Source: Actinomycetes bacterium
GTDB taxonomy: Bacteria; Actinomycetota; Actinomycetes; Actinomycetales; Microbacteriaceae
NCBI GenBank assembly: GCA_023457615.1
Contig: JAEWKY010000302.1
Coordinates: 1 to 10,941, forward strand
Length of the DNA stretch: 10,941 nucleotides
Direction: 5' to 3'
Shown: one piece after another, positions 5,783 to 10,941 of the stretch
How positions within the stretch are numbered: position 1 is the first letter of the stretch
Layout of the letters: every line of letters begins with the position of its first letter
Program-made: the position numbers and the translations under genes
The notes under the pieces: generated by a model
What the model was told of the DNA's origin: nothing
What the model saw: only the letters and a program-made list of their open reading frames with translations
Database searches by the model: none

Positions 5783-6817
5783 TCAGTCGTCGCCCGCCCA
5801 CTCTTTGATCGCAGCGACCGTGCGTGCGGCGTGCGGGCCGCCGACCGCGATCTGCAGATCGGTGACCCCCGCGGCGCGGAACGCCTCGACGCGCTCCCGC
5901 ACGTAGGAGGCGGGGCCGACGAGGTTGCCGGCCTCGAGCCAGGCGAGCGGCACCTTCGCCTCGGCGTCGCGCGGGCGCCCGGAGAGGTAGAGGTCCTGGA
6001 TCTCGACCGCCTCGGCCTCGAAGCCGTAGCGGCAGGCGAGGTCGAAGTAGAAGTTCCTGCCGCGCGCGCCCATCCCGCCGACGTAGAGGGCGTAAAGCGG
6101 GCGCATCCGGTCGAGCACGTGCTTGACGTCGTCGCCGATCGCGACGATGCCGCCCGCGGCGATCTCGAGGGGCGGCAGCTCGGGGGACCGCGCGGCCGTG
6201 CCGCGGGCGAGAGCATCGCCCCAGAGCTCCGCCGACTTCTCCGGGTGGAACAGGAACGGCAGCCACCCGTCGGCGACCTCGGCCGCGAGCGCGACGTTCC
6301 TGTCGCCGAGCGCCGCGAGCCAGATCGGCAGGTCGGCGCGCACCGGGCGGTTCAGCAGCTTGAGCGGCTTGCCGAGCCCCGTGCCCTCGCCGGGCGGCAG
6401 GGGGAGCTGGTGGATGCCGTCGTAGACGAGCGCCTCGCGGCGGAGGCCCGCGCGCAGGATCTCGACGATCTCGCGCGTGCGGGCGACGGGGCGGTCGTAG
6501 GCGACGCCGTGGAAGCCCTCGATGACCTGCGGACCCGAGGCGCCGAGGCCGAGCACCGCGCGCCCGCCGGAGACGCTGTCGAGCCCGGCGGCCGTCTGCA
6601 GCAGGGCGCCCGGGGTGCGCGAGTAGATGTTGAGGATGCCCGCGGCGAGCTCGAGGCGGCTCGTGCGCGCGGCGAGGTACCCGAGCAGGCTCACGGCGTC
6701 GAACCCGTAGGGCTCGGCCACCCACACGCGGTCGAGTCCCGCCGCCTCGAGCTCGACGACGAGGTCGGCGGCCTCGACCGGGTTGCCCGAGTAGTCGAGA
6801 GGGAGGGAGACCTTCAT
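5783..6817 (-). CDS. LLM-class (F420-type) flavin-dependent oxidoreductase
   Basis: This 344-aa protein has the luciferase-like TIM-barrel pattern: DRVWVAEPYGFDAVSLLGYLAARTSRLELAAGI (29-61, given as a motif span), LGLGASGPQVIEGFHGVAYDRP (89-110) and VADGWLPF (181-188). The SGPQVIEGFHG segment and the Glu/Tyr at 35-37 resemble the F420-dependent Mer-like branch more than the FMN monooxygenases, so a hydride transfer between coenzyme F420 and an unknown substrate is likely. This cofactor assignment is inference. The start is ATG 6817, with no Shine-Dalgarno but a TAGCCT six bases upstream, consistent with a leaderless mRNA. It lies 35 bases after the ABC permease on the same strand and could also be read through from that operon. 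Its stop faces the LRR gene stop across nine bases. Confidence 0.9.
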   Translation of the reverse strand: MKVSLPLDYSGNPVEAADLVVELEAAGLDRVWVAEPYGFDAVSLLGYLAARTSRLELAAGILNIYSRTPGALLQTAAGLDSVSGGRAVLGLGASGPQVIEGFHGVAYDRPVARTREIVEILRAGLRREALVYDGIHQLPLPPGEGTGLGKPLKLLNRPVRADLPIWLAALGDRNVALAAEVADGWLPFLFHPEKSAELWGDALARGTAARSPELPPLEIAAGGIVAIGDDVKHVLDRMRPLYALYVGGMGARGRNFYFDLACRYGFEAEAVEIQDLYLSGRPRDAEAKVPLAWLEAGNLVGPASYVRERVEAFRAAGVTDLQIAVGGPHAARTVAAIKEWAGDD

Positions 6818-6823
6818 GCCGTC

Positions 6824-6829
6824 AGGCTA
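6824..6829 (-). promoter_or_regulatory. Candidate -10 of the LLM oxidoreductase (leaderless)
   Basis: TAGCCT (6829-6824), six bases (GACGGC), then ATG 6817: the last T is at -7. It lies in the 35-base gap after the permease stop. The position where a -35 would be expected (CCGTGC) does not match consensus. The lack of any Shine-Dalgarno for this gene supports a leaderless start. Confidence 0.5.
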
Positions 6830-6852
6830 CCCAGGCCTCCCGCCCCGCACGG

Positions 6853-7956
6853 CTACCGCGAGGCCACGGCCTCCCGCCACGAGACGCGCGCGCCGAGCCG
6901 CAGCAGCGAGTTCTCGTAGATGCGCACGCCCACGGCGATGAGCCCGATCGTCGTCACGGCGAGGATGCCGAGCGACAGGATCGGCTCCCACCACTCCGCG
7001 GTGCCGAGGAACAGCCGCAGGGGCATCGCGATCGGCGCCGAGAACGGCACGTACGACATGATCGCGACGACGAGCGGGTTGTCGTTGAAGAAGATCACGA
7101 GGAAGTACGGGATCATCACGAGCATCATGACGGGCGTCGTCGTCGCTCCGATGTCCTCCTGGCGGGAGACCATGGCTCCGGTCGCCGCGAACAGCGACGC
7201 GAGCATCACGAAGCCCACCACGAAGAACCCGATGAACCAGACGACGGGGGCGCCGAGGCTGACGAGCAGCTCGTCCTGGCCCGTCACGGTGAGGCCGATG
7301 ATGGCCGTGGCGGCGATGAGCGCGATCTGCCCGAAGGCGAGCGCCGAGGTGCCGAGCACCTTGCCCGTGAAGAGCACGCGCGTCGGCACGGCCGCGAGCA
7401 GGATCTCGACGACCCGGGTCGACTTCTCCTCGACCACGGACTGCGCGATCGTCGGGCCGAACGTCATCCCGACGCTGAAGAACACGATCCCGAAGGCGAA
7501 CGCGACGAGGTAGGCGAGACCGCCCGGCACGGCGTCGGGGTCGAGCAGCTCGACGGGCGGCGTCTGGCTGAGCAGCAGGATGAGTCCGCGCGGCTCGGTG
7601 CTGTCGGCGATGATGCGCACGCCCAGGTCGGTCGAGTCGTCGGGCACGACCGCCGCGTCCACGTCGCCCGCCCGCACGAGCTCCTCGGCCTCCTCCACGC
7701 TGTCGACGGGGACCTCCTCGATCGACTCGCCGATCGCGGCCACGAGCGACGCGTCGGTGACCGCGATGCGCGGGTTCTCCGGGGTGGACGCGGTCACCGA
7801 GCTGAAGATGATGCCGCCGAGCACGACGAGCAGCAGGATGCCGGTCGAGATGAGGAACGACTTGCTGCGCAGACGGGTGCTGATCTCGCGCTGGGCGACG
7901 AGCCCGACGAGTCGCGGCGAGCCGGTCAGGAGCGCGGAGGGGGCGGACGCGGTCAC
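6853..7956 (-). CDS. ABC-2-type exporter permease (YhaP/NatB-like)
   Basis: This 367-aa membrane protein is the partner of the ATPase encoded just upstream. By hydrophobicity it has a first membrane helix at about 34-52, then a soluble outer domain (about 53-145), then five helices near 147-165, 199-222, 237-258, 272-290 and 334-355. Between helices 2 and 3 lies VVEEKSTRVVEILLAAVPT (174-192) followed by FTGKVLG, the conserved cytoplasmic coupling segment of ABC-2 permeases of this group. GTG 7956 overlaps the ATPase stop as GTGA, and a perfect AAGGAGGT lies six bases upstream. Substrates of relatives include sodium ions, lipids and peptide antibiotics; the sequence does not say which. The nearby kinase and regulator suggest a stress or antimicrobial response. 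Confidence 0.92.
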   Translation of the reverse strand: MTASAPSALLTGSPRLVGLVAQREISTRLRSKSFLISTGILLLVVLGGIIFSSVTASTPENPRIAVTDASLVAAIGESIEEVPVDSVEEAEELVRAGDVDAAVVPDDSTDLGVRIIADSTEPRGLILLLSQTPPVELLDPDAVPGGLAYLVAFAFGIVFFSVGMTFGPTIAQSVVEEKSTRVVEILLAAVPTRVLFTGKVLGTSALAFGQIALIAATAIIGLTVTGQDELLVSLGAPVVWFIGFFVVGFVMLASLFAATGAMVSRQEDIGATTTPVMMLVMIPYFLVIFFNDNPLVVAIMSYVPFSAPIAMPLRLFLGTAEWWEPILSLGILAVTTIGLIAVGVRIYENSLLRLGARVSWREAVASR

Positions 7957-8837
7957 TGGATGACCTCCTTGAAGATCTGGGCGAGCGAGGGATGCTGACG
8001 CGCGAAGCTGAGCACCGCGCCGCGGGAGGTGGCCTCGCGCAGGACGCGCTGCACGGCATCCTCGTCGCTCGCCTCGAAGAGCGCGTAGTCGCCGTCGAAC
8101 TCGACGACGTCGATGCCCGGCTGCTCGCGCAGCCACGCGGTGTCGGCCGAGGTGAGCAGCTCGTAGCGCAGCGTCGCGTGCTGCTCGCGCAGCGAGGTGC
8201 GCGGCCCGGCGGCGCGGATGCGTCCGTCGGCGATGATCACGAGGTCGTCGCACAGCCGCTCGACGATGTCGAGCTGGTGGCTCGAGAAGAGCACCGGCAC
8301 GCCCGAGGCCGCGCGGTCGGCGAGCACGCCGACGACGACATCCACCGCCATCGGGTCGAGACCCGAGAAGGGCTCGTCGAGCACGAGCACCTCGGGGTCG
8401 TGCACGAGCGCGGCGGCGATCTGCGCCCGCTGCTGGTTGCCGAGCGAGAGCTTCTCGATCGGGTCGTCGGCGCGCTCGCTGAGGCTCAGTCGCTCGAGCA
8501 GCTCGCGGGCGTTCGCCGTCGCGCGCGCCGAGCCCAGCCCGTGCAGGCGGGCGAGGTAGACGAGCTGCTCCTGGAGCTTCATCTTCGGGTAGAGGCCGCG
8601 CTCCTCGGGCATGTAGCCGAAGCGGCGGCGACCGCCCGACTGCAGCGGCACCCCGCCGAGGCTCACCGAGCCCCCGTCGGCGGCGAGCACGCCCAGGATG
8701 ATGCGCATCGTCGTGGTCTTGCCGGCGCCGTTGCCGCCGACGAAGCCCGTCATGCGTCCGGGGTGCACGTAGAACGAGACGTCGTCGAGCACCTGGCGGG
8801 CGCCGTAGCGCTTGTCGAGGTTGCGGATCTCGAGCAT
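7953..8837 (-). CDS. ABC-2 exporter ATP-binding protein (YhaQ/NatA-like)
   Basis: This 294-aa ATPase would drive export through the adjacent permease. It shows the Walker A loop GGNGAGKT (34-41), the YMPEERGLYP segment (75-84) typical of the NatA/YhaQ group, the variant signature LSLGNQQ (130-136) in place of LSGGQ, Walker B LVLDEP (161-166), the D-loop GLDP (169-172) and the switch His187 in SSHQLD. A C-terminal domain (about 215-294) carries a short alpha/beta element and ends SLAQIFKEVIQ, normal for the group. ATG 8837 has AGGGAGG six bases upstream. It has its own probable promoter (TAGCGT, 8869-8864) and lies downstream of the kinase/regulator operon, separated by a repeat pair. The LSLGNQQ form is a normal variant in this branch, not a defect. 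Confidence 0.95.
   Translation of the reverse strand: MLEIRNLDKRYGARQVLDDVSFYVHPGRMTGFVGGNGAGKTTTMRIILGVLAADGGSVSLGGVPLQSGGRRRFGYMPEERGLYPKMKLQEQLVYLARLHGLGSARATANARELLERLSLSERADDPIEKLSLGNQQRAQIAAALVHDPEVLVLDEPFSGLDPMAVDVVVGVLADRAASGVPVLFSSHQLDIVERLCDDLVIIADGRIRAAGPRTSLREQHATLRYELLTSADTAWLREQPGIDVVEFDGDYALFEASDEDAVQRVLREATSRGAVLSFARQHPSLAQIFKEVIQ
7963..7970 (-). promoter_or_regulatory. Strong ribosome binding site of the permease
   Basis: AAGGAGGT on the minus strand, six bases before GTG 7956, is the full anti-16S complement. It fixes the permease start and shows that the permease does not depend only on coupling to the ATPase stop, unlike the other overlapping genes in this window. Confidence 0.8.
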
Positions 8838-8854
8838 GAAAGCCCTCCCTATGT

Positions 8855-8874
8855 CTGCCTCTCACGCTAGGCAG
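8855..8874. promoter_or_regulatory. Inverted repeat around the exporter promoter (candidate operator)
   Basis: CTGCCT (8855-8860), eight bases, AGGCAG (8869-8874) are perfect 6-bp arms. They bracket the TAGCGT hexamer (8869-8864 on the minus strand) and the predicted start point near 8857. It could bind the adjacent response regulator or another repressor, or form a hairpin at the 5' end of the mRNA. There is no independent support. Confidence 0.4.
8864..8869 (-). promoter_or_regulatory. Candidate -10 of the ABC exporter operon
   Basis: TAGCGT fits TAnnnT, and a start about seven bases downstream (near 8857) would give a 20-nt leader that carries the AGGGAGG ribosome site. No recognisable -35 is seen 16-18 bases upstream, where the sequence is a CG-alternating tract (8880-8890). 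Confidence 0.4.
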
Positions 8875-8914
8875 CGGGACGCGCGCGCGCCTCCGTCTCA
8901 CGGGGGACCCCTGC

Positions 8915-8949
8915 GGGTCGAGTGCCCGCGCAGCGGGCGTCTCGAGACC
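8915..8949 (-). repeat. 35-bp hairpin repeat, copy 1 (inverted relative to copy 2)
   Basis: It is read here as GGGTCGAGTGCC at the left and GTCTCGAGACC at the right, around a perfect stem-loop GCCCGC-GCA-GCGGGC (8924-8938). The reverse complement of copy 2 matches it at 28 of 35 positions. Four of the seven differences form two compensated stem pairs and a fifth gives a G-U pair. It sits between the response regulator stop and the exporter promoter. Confidence 0.75.
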
Positions 8950-8965
8950 CGACCTCCGCGTGCCT

Positions 8966-9000
8966 GGTCTCGAGACACCGCCTTCGGCGGCACTCAACCC
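8966..9000 (+). repeat. 35-bp hairpin repeat, copy 2, containing the response regulator stop codon
   Basis: It begins GGTCTCGAGAC and ends GGCACTCAACCC around the stem-loop ACCGCC-TTC-GGCGGC (8977-8991). It is the inverted partner of copy 1, with 16 bases between them. The TCA at 8994-8996 is the response regulator's TGA stop, so the repeat supplies the gene's last codons and stop. It may serve as a 3'-end stabiliser or terminator of the two-component operon, but there is no T-run. Confidence 0.75.
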
Positions 9001-9659
9001 GCGGGGAGGACGAACCCGGTCTCGTAGGCGCGCACGACGGCCTGCACCCGGTCGCGCACGCCGAGCTTGAGCAGCACGTTCGACACGTGCGTCTTGACCG
9101 TCGCCTCGCCCACGATGAGCTCGGCGCCGATCTCGGCGTTCGAGAGTCCGCGCGCCACGAGTCGCAGCACATCGGCCTCGCGGTCGGTGAGCTCGGGCAG
9201 CGCGTCGCGCGGGTCCGGCTCCCGGCGGCCGCCGAACCGCTCGATCACGCGACGCGTCACGGCCGGGGAGAGCAGGGCGTCGCCCGCGGCGAGCACCTCC
9301 ACGGCCTCGGCGAGCTGCTCGGGGCTCGCGGTCTTCAGCAGGAACCCGCTCGCGCCGGCGTCGAGCGCCCGGAACAGCGAGTCGTCGTCGTCGAACGTCG
9401 TCAGGATGAGCACGGTGCCCGTCGCCTCGGGATCGGCGACGATCCGCCGCGTCGCCTCGAGCCCGTCGAGCACGGGCATCTGCACGTCCATGCAGATGAC
9501 GTCGGGGCGCAGCTCCCGCGCGAGTTCGAGGGCCTCGGCGCCGTCGCCGGCCTCGCCGACCACCTCGAAGCCCGGGCGACTCGAGAGGATCACCCGGAAC
9601 CCCGCGCGCACGAGCTCCTGATCGTCGACGAGGAGGATGCGGATGGCGGGCCGGATCAT
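8994..9659 (-). CDS. NarL/LuxR-family response regulator
   Basis: This 221-aa protein has an N-terminal receiver domain: acidic pair Asp12-Asp13 in LLVDDQ, phospho-acceptor Asp58 in ICMDVQMPVLDG, Thr87/Thr88 in LILTTFD, and Lys109 in FLLKTAS. A C-terminal LuxR-type helix-turn-helix follows (about 155-212: LTDREADVLRLVARGLSNAEI, then VGEATVKTHVSNVLLKLGV). All residues needed for phosphorylation are present. It starts at ATG 9659, overlapping the kinase stop as ATGA, so kinase and regulator are coupled. The last codons and the TGA stop fall within a hairpin repeat, so the C-terminal LPAG may be repeat-derived. The likely target is the ABC exporter operon just downstream; this rests on gene order only. 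Confidence 0.95.
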   Translation of the reverse strand: MIRPAIRILLVDDQELVRAGFRVILSSRPGFEVVGEAGDGAEALELARELRPDVICMDVQMPVLDGLEATRRIVADPEATGTVLILTTFDDDDSLFRALDAGASGFLLKTASPEQLAEAVEVLAAGDALLSPAVTRRVIERFGGRREPDPRDALPELTDREADVLRLVARGLSNAEIGAELIVGEATVKTHVSNVLLKLGVRDRVQAVVRAYETGFVLPAG

Positions 9660-10924
9660 GCGCTCGCCGGGAGGGGGAGGCGCGCGCGCACGAGATACCC
9701 GCCGCGCGATCGCGGACCGACCTCGAGCGACCCGCCCGACGTCGCGACCCGCTCGCGCATCCCGAGCTGCCCGAGCCCGCCGGGCAGCCGCAGGGCGCGG
9801 GTGGTGCCGCTGTTGGCGACCTCGAGCTCGACGGCGTCGCTCAGGTAGCGCAGCCGCACCTCGGCCTCGGCGTCGGGGCCGGCGTGCTTGCGGGCGTTCG
9901 TCAGGGCCTCCTGCGCGATGCGGTACAGGTTGAGGCTCAGCGCGGGCGGCAGCGGTCGCGCCTCGCCGACGATCGACAGCTCGGTCGGCAGGCCGGCCTC
10001 GAGCGACGACTGCACGAGTCGCGGGAGCGCGGCGACGCCGAGGGTCGAGCCGGGCGCCGTGTCGGCGGCGCCGTCGCCGGCATCCCGGAGCGTGCGCAGC
10101 AGTCCGTGCAGCTCGTCGATCGCCGACCGCGCCGTCGACTCCACGTGGAGCAGCGCCTCCGTCGCGGCCTCGGGATCGGAGCGGAGGGTCGATCGGGCGG
10201 CACCGGCCTGCACCCCCATGACCGACACGTGATGGGCCACGGAGTCGTGCAGCTCGCGGGCGATGCGCACCCGGTCGAGGGCGACGGCCTGCTCGGCGAG
10301 CCGCTCCCGCTCGAGCTCGAGCTCCGTCGTGCGCTCGGCGAGGGCCTGACGTTCGAGGGCGGACGCCCACGCGCGCTCGCCGTAGTAGTAGGCGCCCCAG
10401 AAGTAGAGGACGTTCGTGAGCACCTGGATGAGCGCGAACGCGACGAAGGGGGAGAACGGCGCTCCCGTGCCGCGCTCCTCGTCGAGGCCCTCGAGCGCGC
10501 CGAGGTAGATCGCGACGAAGAGCCAGACGATCATGCCGACCGTGATGACGAGACGCACGACGTGGGCGCGCAGGCGGTGGGCGTCCCACGCCCCCACCGA
10601 GTAGAGCGCGATGAAGAGCGCGATGTTGCCGATGAGCGCCTCGGGCACCATGAGCGCCTGGCCCGCGATGAACGTCGCCGCGACGACGAGGGCGACGACC
10701 GTGGGATGCCGGCGTCGCCAGACGAGCGGCACCGCGAGGCCGAGCGCGAGCGGGATCGCCGCCCACCCCGGCGCCGGCGCCTCGAAGAATCCCGCGATGC
10801 GGTACAGCACCGAGCTCAGCAGGGTGCCGACGGCGATCGCCACCGCGAGGAGCAGGTCGAAGCGCAGCTCGCGGGGAGTCGGCGCCGGGCGCCGCTCGGG
10901 GCGCCCGCGGAGCGGGTCGATCAC
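9656..10924 (-). CDS. Membrane sensor histidine kinase (DesK/NarL-partner type, HisKA_3)
   Basis: This 422-aa membrane kinase would phosphorylate the adjacent response regulator. The N-terminal part (about 22-182) has roughly five or six hydrophobic segments (about 22-40, 54-69, 74-92, 98-112, 122-142, 159-180) with only short loops, so it probably senses the membrane or a partner transporter rather than a soluble ligand. A coiled-coil-like charged stretch follows (183-217). The dimerisation and phospho-acceptor box IARELHDSVAHHV (221-233) has His226, and the ATP-binding domain has the N-box IAQEALTNARKH (336-347) and the G-box GGLGQLGMRERV (382-393). GTG 10924 has no clear Shine-Dalgarno but has TAGGCT six bases upstream, suggesting a leaderless mRNA. 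The architecture resembles the LiaS/DesK/LnrJ group that controls drug exporters. Confidence 0.93.
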   Translation of the reverse strand: MIDPLRGRPERRPAPTPRELRFDLLLAVAIAVGTLLSSVLYRIAGFFEAPAPGWAAIPLALGLAVPLVWRRRHPTVVALVVAATFIAGQALMVPEALIGNIALFIALYSVGAWDAHRLRAHVVRLVITVGMIVWLFVAIYLGALEGLDEERGTGAPFSPFVAFALIQVLTNVLYFWGAYYYGERAWASALERQALAERTTELELERERLAEQAVALDRVRIARELHDSVAHHVSVMGVQAGAARSTLRSDPEAATEALLHVESTARSAIDELHGLLRTLRDAGDGAADTAPGSTLGVAALPRLVQSSLEAGLPTELSIVGEARPLPPALSLNLYRIAQEALTNARKHAGPDAEAEVRLRYLSDAVELEVANSGTTRALRLPGGLGQLGMRERVATSGGSLEVGPRSRGGYLVRARLPLPASA

Positions 10925-10930
10925 CCTGCG

Positions 10931-10936
10931 AGCCTA
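10931..10936 (-). promoter_or_regulatory. Candidate -10 of the two-component operon (leaderless)
   Basis: TAGGCT (10936-10931), six bases (CGCAGG), then GTG 10924, the same layout as at 4953 and 6829. Any -35 would lie beyond the right edge of the window. Confidence 0.45.
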
Positions 10937-10941
10937 CGGAC

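Noticed and set aside
7953..8837. Defective ABC signature in the ATPase (LSLGNQQ instead of LSGGQ)
   Set aside because: This is the normal form in NatA/YhaQ-type exporters; all other nucleotide-binding motifs are intact.
8880..8890. CG-alternating 11-base tract as a Z-DNA or functional element
   Set aside because: Too short and expected by chance in sequence of this GC content.
8903..8911. GGGGACCCC palindrome next to repeat copy 1
   Set aside because: Its loop is too small for a hairpin and there is no matching partner near copy 2, so I could not tie it to the repeat or to a regulator site.
1..10941. CRISPR arrays, tRNA or rRNA genes, insertion sequences, prophage parts
   Set aside because: No regularly spaced direct repeats, no cloverleaf or rRNA-like stretch, and no transposase or integrase motifs were seen on either strand.

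Overview
The window is about 72% GC by eye. It has densely packed, mostly minus-strand genes, many GTG starts, 4-bp start/stop overlaps and several -10-like hexamers placed six bases before a start codon, as in leaderless mRNAs. Together with an LLM-class (F420-type) oxidoreductase and a lipoprotein with a lipobox, this points to a high-GC Gram-positive actinobacterium. A Microbacteriaceae-like host is my inference, partly from recollection of a similar intergenic repeat in that family, and I could not check it.

Layout. Positions 1-113 (minus) hold the N-terminus of a secreted lipoprotein, cut by the window edge in a run of poly-G codons. A TetR-family repressor (226-921, plus) is divergent from it. 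A near-perfect 20-bp palindrome at 197-216 lies between them and overlaps good promoter candidates on both strands, so the regulator probably controls itself and the lipoprotein gene. Positions 935-4607 (minus) hold three genes chained by GTGA overlaps: threonine aldolase-like PLP enzyme, then MBL-fold hydrolase, then fatty-acyl-CoA ligase. A small DUF1232 membrane protein (4649-4867) sits just upstream, possibly in the same unit.

Positions 4953-5773 (plus) hold an odd, visibly lower-GC gene for a cytoplasmic leucine-rich-repeat protein. It has a possible 9-codon leader ORF, a hairpin over the start region and a degenerate 42-nt tandem repeat. Convergent with it is an LLM-class oxidoreductase (5783-6817, minus).

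The right third (6853-10924, minus) reads as a signalling and export module: DesK/NarL-type histidine kinase, response regulator, then an ABC-2 exporter ATPase and permease. Two 35-bp inverted repeat copies with compensatory stem changes lie between the regulators and the transporter. The first copy met in the transcription direction contains the response regulator's stop codon.

No rRNA, tRNA, CRISPR array, transposase or phage gene was seen. Nothing here is clearly a new biological system. The best candidates for follow-up are the covarying repeat pair, the TetR operator with its divergent promoters, and the leader-ORF/LRR locus.
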